NCBI GenBank assembly: GCA_050014755.1
Contig: JBEKCS010000012.1
Location: 1 to 64,000 of the forward strand
Direction: 5' to 3'
Source: Bog-756 sp050014755
GTDB taxonomy: Bacteria > Actinomycetota > Acidimicrobiia > Acidimicrobiales > RAAP-2
DNA length: 64,000 nucleotides
Under the pieces are notes generated by a model. That model did not search any database. It worked only from the letters and a program-made list of their open reading frames with translations, and had not been told where the DNA came from. Position numbers and translations under genes: made by a program. This document shows positions 1-8,643 of this stretch, piece after piece (positions within the stretch are counted from its first letter, which is position 1; each line of letters starts with the position of its first letter).

Positions 1-195
1 GCCCGAGCAGAACAGTTCGGCGTGGGTCGACACGTAGTTGATGTCCTCGTGCTTGGTGACGACCCACAGCTCGCGCTCTTCGTTCCAGGACAGCGGAGCG
101 TTGGCACGGAGGTGCGCGTAGCCCGGATGAGGATCCAGGTAGAAGCTCCGGTCGAGCACGTCGACGTCGCAGTGGGGACGGGTATCGGTCGGCAT
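1..195 (-). CDS. cytochrome P450, N-terminal 65 residues only
   Basis: The reverse-strand frame runs off the left edge of the window, leaving only the first 65 residues. It has the layout of an actinobacterial P450 N-terminus: a LDRSFYLDPHPGYAHLRANAP stretch that matches the region before helix A, then WVVTKHEDINYVSTHAELF, which matches beta-1 and the B-helix start. The haem-binding Cys and the I-helix lie outside the window. The ATG at 195 has a GAGGCA-like Shine-Dalgarno about 6 nt upstream, although the frame stays open further back. A KstR-like palindrome lies 75 bp upstream, which would fit a sterol-catabolic CYP (CYP125/CYP142 style), but 65 residues cannot decide the subfamily. Confidence 0.8.
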   Translation of the reverse strand, partial: MPTDTRPHCDVDVLDRSFYLDPHPGYAHLRANAPLSWNEERELWVVTKHEDINYVSTHAELFCSG

Positions 196-269
196 CGGAT
201 CCGCTGCCTCCAGTTCCTGTTGATCGGATTGGTCGGGTGCCGCGGCCGACACCTGCTCCTGACCCAGGG

Positions 270-283
270 TAGAACCCGTTCCA
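270..283. promoter_or_regulatory. KstR-like operator
   Basis: The palindrome TAGAACCCGTTCCA fits the TnnAACnnGTTnnA consensus of the TetR-family sterol-catabolism repressor KstR at all eight defined bases. It sits between the divergent P450 (start 195) and the amidohydrolase (start 476), where it could control either. The repressor gene is not in the window. Confidence 0.45.
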
Positions 284-399
284 GTAGATGTCCAGCAGTC
301 GACACGACAATTCATTCTCACGGGTTAGGGGCAAGTGGCCTCATCATCCCTGGTCACGGGAGAATTCCTCTGGACCATAAGAACGCGTTCCATTTTTCA

Positions 400-414
400 G
401 GACTTTCGGCCCTT
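400..414 (+). promoter_or_regulatory. DosR/DevR-like box
   Basis: GGACTTTCGGCCCTT resembles the mycobacterial DosR box and lies 61 bp upstream of the amidohydrolase start. Two similar elements occur near 42.93 kb, so the motif recurs in this genome. Confidence 0.3.
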
Positions 415-475
415 TGATCCGCGGTGGCGAATCCGTACCGTCAGCTGGGTAGCGGGATGGCCACAAGGAGGGCAC

Positions 476-1696
476 ATGGACGACGCATTCCCCCGGATCA
501 TCTCGGTCGACGACCACGTGATCGAACCGCCCCACCTATGGCAGACCTACCTGCCCGAGCAGTTCCGGGCCGAGGGCCCCCGGGTGGTCCGCTCCGGTGT
601 GTCGCGCATGGGCAGTGTCGGGGGGGTGTACTCGTGGGAGGAGGACCCTGGCGGCACGCCGTGCGACTTCTGGCTGTTCGAGGACCTCCGCTATCCGATG
701 ACCCGGGTGATGGCCGCGGCCGGGTTCCCCCGCGACCAGGTGACGGTGTCGGCCGTGACGTTCGAGGAGATGCGACCCGGTTGCTACGACCCGGTTGCCC
801 GGCTGGCCGACATGGACGAGGCCGGAATCGAGGCGTCACTCAACTTCCCGACGTTCCCCCGCTTTGCCGGCCAGGCCTTCTCGGAGGCCCGGGACCGGGC
901 GCTCGGCTTCGCGTGCATCCAGGCCTACAACGACTGGATGGTGGAGGAGTGGTGCGCCGACCCCCGCCTGGTGCCCATCACCCTCATCCCCTTCTGGAAC
1001 CCGGAGCTCGCCGCAGGCGAGGTGCATCGCAATGCCGCCCGGGGGGTACGGGCCATCGCCTTCTCGGAAATCCCGGCCTATCTCGGCTGGCCGTCCATCC
1101 ACGACAAGAACCGTTACTGGGATCCGATGTTCCGGGCCTGCGCGGACACGGGGACGGTCGTGTGCATGCACATCGGCTCGGGCTCGCGGATGCCGTCGAC
1201 ATCGTCCGACGCGCCCGCGGCCGTGCAATCGACGGCCACGTTCACCAACTGCATGCTGTCCATGTGCGACTGGCTGTTCAGTGGTCTGCTCGAGCGCTAC
1301 CCGACGCTGAAGATCGCCTACAGCGAGGGGCAGATCGGCTGGATTCCCTACATCCTCGAGCGCGCCGACCACGTGTGGGAGACCAACCGCGCCTGGGGAG
1401 GAGTGGCTGACCTGTTGGCCGACCCGCCGTCGACCTACTTCGCCCGCCAGATCTTCGGGTGCTTCTTCTCCGACCGGTTCGGCCTCGAGAACCTTGCTGA
1501 CATCGGTGAGGACAACGTCATGTTCGAGTGCGACTATCCGCATTCGGACAGCACGTGGCCCGACACCCTCGACGTGGCCAAGCAGATGACCGGCGGGCTC
1601 GATCCGATCGTGGTCGAAAAGGTCATGCGCGGCAACGCCATCGAGCTGTTCGGCCTGCGCGACCGCCTGGCGTCGCGGCAGGCCGTCGGGGCCTGA
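476..1696 (+). CDS. amidohydrolase family 2 metal-dependent hydrolase
   Basis: A 406-residue protein of the Amidohydro_2 (TIM-barrel) family, a type expanded in mycobacteria and Acidimicrobiia where many members are unassigned hydrolases or decarboxylases. Visible motifs are the N-terminal ISVDDHVIEPP (residues 9-19), which replaces the canonical HxH, the central VCMHIGSGSRMPS with His232, and the C-terminal MFECDYPHSDSTWP with Asp353 and His356, the expected metal and catalytic positions. The frame is open further upstream, but the ATG at 476 has an AAGGAGGG Shine-Dalgarno at 465-472. It is followed after 10 nt by a second amidohydrolase and then a flavin-dependent oxidoreductase on the same strand, which suggests one catabolic operon. 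The substrate cannot be read from the sequence. Confidence 0.85.
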   Translation: MDDAFPRIISVDDHVIEPPHLWQTYLPEQFRAEGPRVVRSGVSRMGSVGGVYSWEEDPGGTPCDFWLFEDLRYPMTRVMAAAGFPRDQVTVSAVTFEEMRPGCYDPVARLADMDEAGIEASLNFPTFPRFAGQAFSEARDRALGFACIQAYNDWMVEEWCADPRLVPITLIPFWNPELAAGEVHRNAARGVRAIAFSEIPAYLGWPSIHDKNRYWDPMFRACADTGTVVCMHIGSGSRMPSTSSDAPAAVQSTATFTNCMLSMCDWLFSGLLERYPTLKIAYSEGQIGWIPYILERADHVWETNRAWGGVADLLADPPSTYFARQIFGCFFSDRFGLENLADIGEDNVMFECDYPHSDSTWPDTLDVAKQMTGGLDPIVVEKVMRGNAIELFGLRDRLASRQAVGA

Positions 1697-1706
1697 GGTA
1701 CAGGCC

Positions 1707-3431
1707 GTGGGCCAGCACTATCAGCTCCTGATCCGTGGCGGCGTGGTGGTGGACGGCTCGGGCAACCCGAGGCGGCGGGCCGACGTCGCCGTACGAGACG
1801 GGCGCATCGCCGCTGTCGGCCGCCTGGACGGAGCGACGGCAGACCAGGAGCTCGACGCCACGGGCCGGATCGTGGCACCGGGGATCATCGACCCGCACAC
1901 CCACTACGACCCGCAGATCACCTGGGACCCCTATGCCACGGCGTCGTGCTTCCACGGGGTCACGACGGTGCTGGCCGGGAACTGCGGATTCTCGGTGGCC
2001 CCGACCCGTCCCGGTGACCGACGGTTCTTCGCCGGTCTGTTCGCCAAGGTCGAAGGAATGGCGCCGGCGGCGCTGGACGGCATCAACTGGGATTTCGAGA
2101 CCTTCCCCGAATTCCTGGCCGACCGTGCCGGCAAGCTCGGGGTCAACATGGCCTGCTATGTCGGCCACTGCAACCTGCGGCGGTGGGTCATGGGAACCGA
2201 CGGGTCGGCGCGGGCCGCGTCGTCCTCCGAGATCCTGGAGATGGGCGAGCTGCTGCGGGCGGCGATGGAGGCCGGCGCGGCCGGGTTCTCCTCCACCCAC
2301 GCGTCCACCCACAACGACGGGGACAACCACCCGGTCCCGAGCCGGTTCGCCGAGCCCGACGAACTGCTGGCTCTGGCCGACGAGCTCGGCAGGACCAACC
2401 GGGGGACCATCACCTATCTGCCACGCAGCGCGGTGGGTGGCCTCGACGCGGCCGACATGGACCTGCTCATCGAGCTCGGCCGGGTGAGCCGGCTGCCGGT
2501 GATCATCCAGGGGCTCGGTGGGCGGAACAAGGTCGACGCCCCGGGTGCGGGATGGGACGTCGCACTCGAGTTCCTCGGTCGGGCGCAGGCCGCGGGTTCC
2601 GCCGTCTACTCACTCCTGTTGGCCCGCCCGTTCGACCGGCCCTTCGATCTCACCACGGGCACGACCCTCTACGAGGGGGTCCCGGCGTGGGACAAGGTGA
2701 TGGCGCCGTTCGTGGACGACCGCCGGGCGAAATTGACCGACCCGGCGGTCCGCGACGCCATGCGCGACGCGGTCGAGCACCCCAACCGCGACCCCGCACG
2801 GGGCTCGACCCTGCCCCCACCCCACTGGGACGTCCTCTTCGTCGGAGCCGTGCGCGATCCGGGGCTCGATTCCTTCGTGGGCCGCTCGATCGCCGACATC
2901 GCCACCGAGCAGGGTGTCGCACCGGCGGACGCCATGATCGATCTGGCCCTGGCCGACGACCTCGGCACCCAGTTCCGATGGGTCACCGAGACCGAGGAGT
3001 GGATGGACGCGGTGCGCGAGGCCCAGCACTGCCCGAACATGATCACCGGAACCTCGGACGGCGGCGCCCACCTGGCCCGCGACGACGGCTCGGACTACAG
3101 CACGTACTTCCTCCGGCGCTGGGTACTCGACCTGGGGGAGTGGACCCTCGAGCAGGGCATCCGCCAGCTCACGTCCGTGCCGGCCGACCTCCTCGGATTC
3201 CGCGACAGGGGGTTGGTGCAGCCCGGCAACTACGCCGACCTGATGATCTTCGATCCCGGGGAGATCCGGCGCCCCGGCCGCAAGGAGCTCGTCCACGACC
3301 TGCCCGGTGACTCCGCCCGCTTCCAGGCCTACCCGAACGGGATCCACGCCACCATCGTCAACGGGGTGCCGATCGTGCTCGAGGGCAAGCTCACCGGCCA
3401 CCTGCCCGGCATGGTCGTGTCCCCGGCGTAA
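1707..3431 (+). CDS. N-acyl-D-amino-acid deacylase family (amidohydrolase 3)
   Basis: A 574-residue protein of the D-aminoacylase/N-acyl-D-glutamate deacylase family. The beta-sandwich entry LLIRGGVVVDGSG leads to the metal-binding DPHTHYDPQ motif (His64, His66). The barrel ends with the GTSDGGAHLARDDGSDYSTY motif (Asp451), followed by the SVPADLLGFRDRGLVQPG segment that closes the sandwich. Length is normal for the family. The GTG start lies 10 nt after the stop of the preceding amidohydrolase, with no strong Shine-Dalgarno, so it is probably translationally coupled. Family members in actinobacteria often annotate as D-aminoacylase without proven substrate; linkage to a luciferase-like oxidoreductase points to degradation of an amide or lactone rather than peptidoglycan turnover. 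Confidence 0.8.
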   Translation: MGQHYQLLIRGGVVVDGSGNPRRRADVAVRDGRIAAVGRLDGATADQELDATGRIVAPGIIDPHTHYDPQITWDPYATASCFHGVTTVLAGNCGFSVAPTRPGDRRFFAGLFAKVEGMAPAALDGINWDFETFPEFLADRAGKLGVNMACYVGHCNLRRWVMGTDGSARAASSSEILEMGELLRAAMEAGAAGFSSTHASTHNDGDNHPVPSRFAEPDELLALADELGRTNRGTITYLPRSAVGGLDAADMDLLIELGRVSRLPVIIQGLGGRNKVDAPGAGWDVALEFLGRAQAAGSAVYSLLLARPFDRPFDLTTGTTLYEGVPAWDKVMAPFVDDRRAKLTDPAVRDAMRDAVEHPNRDPARGSTLPPPHWDVLFVGAVRDPGLDSFVGRSIADIATEQGVAPADAMIDLALADDLGTQFRWVTETEEWMDAVREAQHCPNMITGTSDGGAHLARDDGSDYSTYFLRRWVLDLGEWTLEQGIRQLTSVPADLLGFRDRGLVQPGNYADLMIFDPGEIRRPGRKELVHDLPGDSARFQAYPNGIHATIVNGVPIVLEGKLTGHLPGMVVSPA

Positions 3432-3503
3432 TCGTCCCGCGCCCGCCCGACCGCGAGTCACCGAAGCACCGACGTCCGTATCGACCACACGAAGGAGCAC
3501 ACC

Positions 3504-4685
3504 ATGGAATTCGGGATTTTCCTGCAGGGATACGTTCCCGGCCCCAAGGCCCACGACAGCGACGCCGAGCACGTCGCCCTGACCCGGGAGATGGAACTGG
3601 CCCAGGTCGCGGACCGCAACGGCTTCAAGTTCGTCTGGCTCACCGAACACCACGGTCTCACCGAGTACTCCCACATGTCGGCAAACGATGTCCACGCCGG
3701 GTATCTGGCCGCATCCACCGAGCGCATCCACATCGGTGCCGGGATCTTCAACATCTCCCCGAGGGTCAACCATCCGGTGCGCACGGCCGAGAAGGTGGCC
3801 ACCCTCGACCACCTGACCAACCGGAGGTTCGAGTTCGGCACCGGCCGGGGGGCGGGCAGTCACGAGATCGCCACGTTGAACATCCACGACAAGGAGTCGA
3901 CCCGGGCCGACTACGACGACGTGATCTACGAACTCGTCCGCATCTGGGAGCAGAAGGACTACACGTACCACGGCACCCACTGGGACATGGACACGCCGCA
4001 CAACGTCCTGCCCAAGCCGTGGCCACCCGGCCACCCGCCGTTCTGGCTGGCCGTCGGATCACCGGCCACGTGGGAGAAGGCGGGTCGGCTCGGCCAGGGC
4101 GCCCTTGGCTTCACCTTCTCCTCGGTGCACGACGTGGCGCCATGGATCGAGGCCTACAAGAAGGGGATCGGCGAGTGCACCGACCCGGTGGGCGAGTTCG
4201 TCAACGACAACGTGATGATCACCACCGCGGTCCGCTGCTCGAGCGACCGGGCGGTGGCCAGGGCACAGGCCTGTCGCCAGGGGAACGGCTACCTGCCGTC
4301 GATGGTGTCGCTCTACCACGACACCATGCCCGGTCCAGGCGGGTCCCGGTGGCCCAAGCCCCCCCGCCCGCCACGCGAGGACCAGCTCGACTCGCTCATC
4401 GACGGCGGCTACCTCCTGTGCGGGACGCCCGACGAGGTGTGCGACCAGCTCCAGCCGTTCGTCGACTACGGCGCGAGCCAGGTGTGCTTCGGCCTACCGG
4501 GCGACGCCACCTCCTATGAGGAGGCGATCGACATCATCGAGACGTTCGGCAGGTACGTGATCCCCGAGTTCGACAAGGATCCGGTGGTCTCCACCGATCA
4601 CTACCGGGCCCAGGCCAAGCCCAAGTTCCCGACCTTCAATCGGGAGCCGATCGCCATCGCCACCCTTTACGACCCGGCCACCTGA
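3504..4685 (+). CDS. LLM-class flavin-dependent oxidoreductase
   Basis: A 393-residue bacterial-luciferase-like monooxygenase, TIM barrel, using FMN or F420. It starts MEFGIFLQGYVPG and carries the WLTEHHG motif (Glu48-His50) and the FEFGTGRGAG phosphate-binding loop typical of the class. The ATG has AAGGAG 6 nt upstream. It ends 19 nt inside the tail of the convergent membrane-protein gene. Its position behind two amidohydrolases suggests a shared catabolic task. Family members act on alkanes, aminopolycarboxylates, ketones or coenzyme-F420-dependent substrates, so the substrate remains open. Confidence 0.85.
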   Translation: MEFGIFLQGYVPGPKAHDSDAEHVALTREMELAQVADRNGFKFVWLTEHHGLTEYSHMSANDVHAGYLAASTERIHIGAGIFNISPRVNHPVRTAEKVATLDHLTNRRFEFGTGRGAGSHEIATLNIHDKESTRADYDDVIYELVRIWEQKDYTYHGTHWDMDTPHNVLPKPWPPGHPPFWLAVGSPATWEKAGRLGQGALGFTFSSVHDVAPWIEAYKKGIGECTDPVGEFVNDNVMITTAVRCSSDRAVARAQACRQGNGYLPSMVSLYHDTMPGPGGSRWPKPPRPPREDQLDSLIDGGYLLCGTPDEVCDQLQPFVDYGASQVCFGLPGDATSYEEAIDIIETFGRYVIPEFDKDPVVSTDHYRAQAKPKFPTFNREPIAIATLYDPAT

Positions 4686-6670
4686 CCGGTCGCCGAGCCC
4701 GGGTCGAGAGCTCCGGGGGTCGGTCGTCCTCCTGCCCGGGGAGGCCGACCCCCGAGCACACACGCCGAGACCGACGCGATGCCGCCCGTGGAGGTGCACC
4801 GGGCGAACCGGGCCGCCGACGGGGTGGCCGGCGACGGCTGGACCGGGCCCACCGTCCACACCCAGGCCTGCTCCTGATACCGGGGTACCTCGCCGAGGGA
4901 CGCGGTGAGCAGTCCAGCTGCGGCGTCGGGGGCGAACGGCCGGTCGTAGGCCGGGAGCCCGGGCTGATCCACGAGGACCACCACGGTCACACCCCAGGCG
5001 CCGAGTGCCGCGCGAACGGCGAGGATCCCGGTGGGTGTCACCGACGCGTGGGCGAACGAGCCGGAGACACCGGTCAGCAGTGACTGGGCCAGCGGGTGGC
5101 CGCCGACGCCGTCCGGTTGCGAGCCGGGACCGTCACCGCCGGCCATGGCGAAGGAGAGGTGGTCCTGCGACTGCCAGGTCAGCGAGCTCTGGATGACCGA
5201 GAAGGGTGCCGGGATCACCAGTACGACCTGGCGGGCGGGCAGACGGGGAGCGACGGTGCGGAACCAGTTGGGGAGCACGACCGGCTGGGTCGTCAGCGGA
5301 AGCGTCTGGGCCAGGTAGGCGGCCGGTGGCACCACCGCGACGGCCAGGACGGCCAGGGCCACCCCGTCGGCGAGCACCACGGCCCTCCGGTTGCGCCCCC
5401 ACCGGCGGGGGAGCGTTCCGCGGACGTGGTCGGCCACCAGGGCGAGCGCGATGCCGGCGCACAGCCAGGTGACCAGCAGCACCCGCACCGGGATGACGTT
5501 TTCGGCCAGGGGCAGGTGGGCGACGAGGTCCCACGGCCGCCAGCCCTGGGACGAGCTGCCCAGGGCGAGCAGGGCGAAGACCGTGCCGACCCCGGCACAC
5601 AGCCACAGGCGCCGGTCCTGTCGGAACGCCATCAGGCCGACGGCGAGCACACCTACCATCCCGACCCCGAAGTACCAGGTGGCGAGTGCCGGACCCTGGT
5701 AGCCCCCGATCCGCCCGATGTAGCGGGTGAACGCCACGGACTCCGGGGTCGGCCACACGAAGCCGGCCACGGTCGCCCCGCTGCGGGTCACCCCACTGCC
5801 GGGGTAGATGGCACCGGACAGATGGGCCGGCCCGGCCAGGGCGAACCACAGCGGATAGGCGAGGAGCACCGCGGCGGTGACTGCGGCGGAGGCCGGTCCC
5901 CGCCAGGCCCGGACCAGGCGCTCGACCGGGCGTGCGCCACTGCGGGCTCCCTCGACCAGGGCGGCGGCACCGGCCAGGGCACAGGCCGCGCCGGTGACGA
6001 GCAGGACCTCGGTGCTCACGAAGAACTGGAACGCGATCAGCAGTCCGAGGGCCACGCCGATGCGGACAGGATGTCGGGGCCGCCGCCACACGAGCTCGTC
6101 GAGGCACACCACCATCAGCGGTGGGGCGGCGACGAAGCCCACCACCAGATGGGCCTCGGCCAGGTTCATCACCACCAGGGGGGAGAACCCGTAGACCAGC
6201 CCGCCGGCGAAGGCGGCCGGGCGCCAGACGCTCCACCGGTCGAGGAGCACGTAGACGGCGAGTGCTGACACGGCCGGCGCCAGGGTCAGGGCCGTGTTCA
6301 TCGAGAGGACCGACCCGCCGGCCCAGGTGAGGGGTGCCAGGGGCAGGCCGAGGCCGAGCTGGCTGGCGTCGTCGAGCACGTCGATTCCGTGTGGGTGCCA
6401 GAGCAGGGTGGTGAAGAACGGACTGGTGCCGGTCCGGAGCGCATGGGCGGCGAACTCGAAGAACCACAGCGAGAACGAGCTGTCGCCGCACCCGCAGACG
6501 GTGGTGGACCGCGGATCCGCGCTCCAGACGTTCCACCAGATCCCCACGGACAGGGCCAGGTAGGCGGCCGCGGCCACCAGTCCCGCTCCCCACGGTCGGG
6601 GCCACCGTCGGGAGCGAATACCCGCAGCCGTGGCGCGGTCGGGCGGGCCGGCCGTACCCCGGCCGGTCAC
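4667..6670 (-). CDS. polytopic membrane protein, possible GT-C-type glycosyltransferase
   Basis: A 667-residue integral membrane protein. After a short basic N-terminus the first membrane helix spans about residues 28-47. A long loop follows with VCGCGDSSFSLWFFEF and the LLWHPHGIDVLDD segment, and then many hydrophobic helices. A large extracytoplasmic loop between TM1 and TM2 with acidic and His residues is the layout of GT-C fold transferases, but no exact family signature is certain. The GTG start overlaps the stop of the upstream hydrolase by 4 bases (GTGA), so it is translationally coupled. The frame is open far upstream through the hydrolase gene, but that part is antisense-frame shadow. 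The last 19 bases overlap the convergent oxidoreductase gene. Confidence 0.6.
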   Translation of the reverse strand: MTGRGTAGPPDRATAAGIRSRRWPRPWGAGLVAAAAYLALSVGIWWNVWSADPRSTTVCGCGDSSFSLWFFEFAAHALRTGTSPFFTTLLWHPHGIDVLDDASQLGLGLPLAPLTWAGGSVLSMNTALTLAPAVSALAVYVLLDRWSVWRPAAFAGGLVYGFSPLVVMNLAEAHLVVGFVAAPPLMVVCLDELVWRRPRHPVRIGVALGLLIAFQFFVSTEVLLVTGAACALAGAAALVEGARSGARPVERLVRAWRGPASAAVTAAVLLAYPLWFALAGPAHLSGAIYPGSGVTRSGATVAGFVWPTPESVAFTRYIGRIGGYQGPALATWYFGVGMVGVLAVGLMAFRQDRRLWLCAGVGTVFALLALGSSSQGWRPWDLVAHLPLAENVIPVRVLLVTWLCAGIALALVADHVRGTLPRRWGRNRRAVVLADGVALAVLAVAVVPPAAYLAQTLPLTTQPVVLPNWFRTVAPRLPARQVVLVIPAPFSVIQSSLTWQSQDHLSFAMAGGDGPGSQPDGVGGHPLAQSLLTGVSGSFAHASVTPTGILAVRAALGAWGVTVVVLVDQPGLPAYDRPFAPDAAAGLLTASLGEVPRYQEQAWVWTVGPVQPSPATPSAARFARCTSTGGIASVSACVLGGRPPRAGGRPTPGALDPGSATGQVAGS

Positions 6671-7578
6671 CTGGCGCGCCGGCGCGGCTCCGAGTGGTCC
6701 CAGTCGGCCAACAGGGTGCGAAGGGCCGTCAGCAGGATCAGTGGCTGGTCGAGCATGGCGTGGTGGCCGGCCTCGGGGATCTCGATGACCGGCGTCACCC
6801 GGCCGAGCTCCTCGTACATGAACTGGCCGATGTCCGGGGTGACCAGTCCGTGCTCCGACCGCAGCAGGGCGAACCGGCACCGCACCGCCGACAGGTAGGG
6901 CAGGGCCACACTGCGCATGCCCCCGCTGAACTGGGCGAACACGTCCCGGTCGAACTTCCACTGCAGACCACCTTCGACCGGCCGCACCGAGTGGCGCGCC
7001 ACGTGGTCCATGACGTAGTCGAGGTAGTGGTCCTGGGCCGGCACCGTCCGGAAGTGGGCGATGGCGTCCTCCATGGTCGGATAGATGCGGGGACGCCCGA
7101 ACGCCTCCTTCAGCCGGTAGGAGGCGATCTCGGGGTCGGGCTCGGTCACCGGCGAATCGCAGACCACGGCACCGCTGACCCGGTCGCCATGCCGGGCGGC
7201 GGTACCGATGGTCACGAACCCGCCCATCGAGTGGCCGATGACCACGGGTGGGCCGGCAATCCCACCGGCATCGGCCACCGCCATCACCTCGTCGGTCCAC
7301 TGCTCGAGCGAGTAGGACGACCGGTGCCCGCTGTCGCCGTGGCCGGACAGGTCGGTGCACACCACCCGGAACTCGTCGCTGAAGGTCGCGGCCACGTGGG
7401 TCCACCAGTGGGCGTGGGCCCCGCCGCCGTGGACGAAGACCAGGCCACGGATGCCGGGTGTCCCCGAAGTCAGGGCGTGGATCGTGCATCCGTCGACCTC
7501 GACCTCGAGGTCGGCCTGGGGGACGGCGAGCGCGCGGACGAACCACGGTGGCGCGTCGGGCAGGGGCCGGTAGGTCAC
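6667..7578 (-). CDS. alpha/beta hydrolase
   Basis: A 303-residue alpha/beta-hydrolase-fold protein. It shows the oxyanion HGGGAH motif (residues 50-55), the DLSGHGDSG strand typical of epoxide-hydrolase/haloperoxidase-like members, the nucleophile elbow GHSMGG (Ser117), and a C-terminal GHHAML with the catalytic His. Substrate is unknown. The GTG start has AAGGAG about 9 nt upstream and shares 4 bases with the stop of the preceding 60-residue gene, while its own stop overlaps the next gene by 4 bases, giving a tightly coupled three-gene operon. The frame extends upstream but without a better start. Confidence 0.85.
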   Translation of the reverse strand: MTYRPLPDAPPWFVRALAVPQADLEVEVDGCTIHALTSGTPGIRGLVFVHGGGAHAHWWTHVAATFSDEFRVVCTDLSGHGDSGHRSSYSLEQWTDEVMAVADAGGIAGPPVVIGHSMGGFVTIGTAARHGDRVSGAVVCDSPVTEPDPEIASYRLKEAFGRPRIYPTMEDAIAHFRTVPAQDHYLDYVMDHVARHSVRPVEGGLQWKFDRDVFAQFSGGMRSVALPYLSAVRCRFALLRSEHGLVTPDIGQFMYEELGRVTPVIEIPEAGHHAMLDQPLILLTALRTLLADWDHSEPRRRAR

Positions 7579-7757
7579 GAGAGGTGCTCCTTGATGGCGT
7601 CGGCGTGGAGGTTGGACACCCGGACCCCGTGCCGCACCGTCACGAGGAACGGTGCGCTGTCGTAGCCGGCCGCCGGGGACTGGAACCATCGCCATGACGG
7701 GCGATCGAGCTGGTCGCCGAAGCAGCCGTGGGCCGCCGAGGTGCAGAAGACGAGCAT
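7575..7757 (-). CDS. small conserved-looking protein of unknown function
   Basis: A 60-residue reading frame beginning MLVFCTSAAHGCFGDQL and ending DAIKEHLS. It contains two cysteines and three histidines in a small aromatic-rich protein but no recognised domain. The reason for calling it is context: its TGA overlaps the hydrolase GTG in a GTGA quartet exactly as the next junction does. The start is not firm: ATG 7757 has only a weak GGGCGG upstream, and the frame is open back to 7859, where it would overlap the divergent enoyl-CoA hydratase gene. Confidence 0.5.
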   Translation of the reverse strand: MLVFCTSAAHGCFGDQLDRPSWRWFQSPAAGYDSAPFLVTVRHGVRVSNLHADAIKEHLS

Positions 7758-7838
7758 GGCCCGCCCATCTTGCCAGGGTGTCCCGGAGCCGGCGGCCGCC
7801 GGGGCGGCATCCGGGTCGGCGGTGCTAGAGAGGGTGGC

Positions 7839-8627
7839 GTGATCGCCACCGAACGCCACGGACCTGTCGCCCTCGTGATCCTCGACCGTCCCGAGGCGCG
7901 CAACGCCCTCACCGGGGCCATGATCGCCTCACTGTCCGACGCCTTGACCACGGCGGACGCCGATCCCGACGTGGCCGTCGTGGTGCTGACCGGCCGGGAC
8001 CCGGCGTTCTGTGCCGGCCTCGACCTCACCGACCTGGCCCGTACCTACGACGAGGTCGCGGCAGTGCCCCGTGAGGACGGTGGGAGTTCCGGCGGCGCGC
8101 CGGTCCGTCGGGGCCTGACCCCCGACACGATCAAGCCGAGGATCGGCGCCGTCAACGGGCCGGCGGTCACCGGTGGGCTCGAGCTCGCGCTCGGGTGCGA
8201 CTTCCTGATCGCCTCGGAGCGGGCCACCTTCGCCGACACCCATGCCAGGGTGGGGGTCATGCCCGCCGGGGGGATGACCATCCGTCTACCCCAGCTCGTC
8301 GGCGTCAATCGGGCGCGCCAGATGTCGCTCACCGGCAACTTCATCGACGCCGCCACCGCGTGCGCCTGGGGACTGGTCAACGAGGTGGTGCCCCACGACC
8401 GGCTGCTCCCGCGGACGTTCGAGCTCGCCGGTGCGATCGCCGAGGCGGATCCCGCGGCCATCGCCGAGCTGCGGGCCATGTACGAGGCGCTGGCCCACCG
8501 GGGCGACCAGGAGTCCTACCGCGACGAGGCCCGATGGTCGGGTCGGTGGATGCGGGAGCGGTTCGACCCGACGGCCCTCCGGGCCAGGCGGGACGGCATC
8601 ATCGAGCGCGGCTCGTCCCAGCAGTAG
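7839..8627 (+). CDS. enoyl-CoA hydratase/isomerase family protein
   Basis: A 262-residue crotonase-fold protein. The CoA-binding and oxyanion-hole segments are clear: RPEARNALTGAM near residue 18, FCAGLDLTDLA (58-67) and VNGPAVTGGLELALGCD (105-121). Glu115 matches the first catalytic glutamate of enoyl-CoA hydratase, but the second is replaced by His135 in ADTHARVGVMPAGG, so simple hydration is not assured and an isomerase or other crotonase reaction is possible. The GTG start fits a GAGAGGG Shine-Dalgarno; an in-frame extension to 7728 would run into the opposite operon and is unlikely. Confidence 0.85.
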   Translation: MIATERHGPVALVILDRPEARNALTGAMIASLSDALTTADADPDVAVVVLTGRDPAFCAGLDLTDLARTYDEVAAVPREDGGSSGGAPVRRGLTPDTIKPRIGAVNGPAVTGGLELALGCDFLIASERATFADTHARVGVMPAGGMTIRLPQLVGVNRARQMSLTGNFIDAATACAWGLVNEVVPHDRLLPRTFELAGAIAEADPAAIAELRAMYEALAHRGDQESYRDEARWSGRWMRERFDPTALRARRDGIIERGSSQQ

Positions 8628-8643
8628 CGGAGCGCGTCGGGGC

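Noticed and set aside
5096..6268. A 390-codon forward frame over the membrane-protein gene
   Set aside because: Its translation is rich in Gly, His, Gln and Asp and shows no domain; the reverse-strand frame has regular membrane helices and coupled starts.
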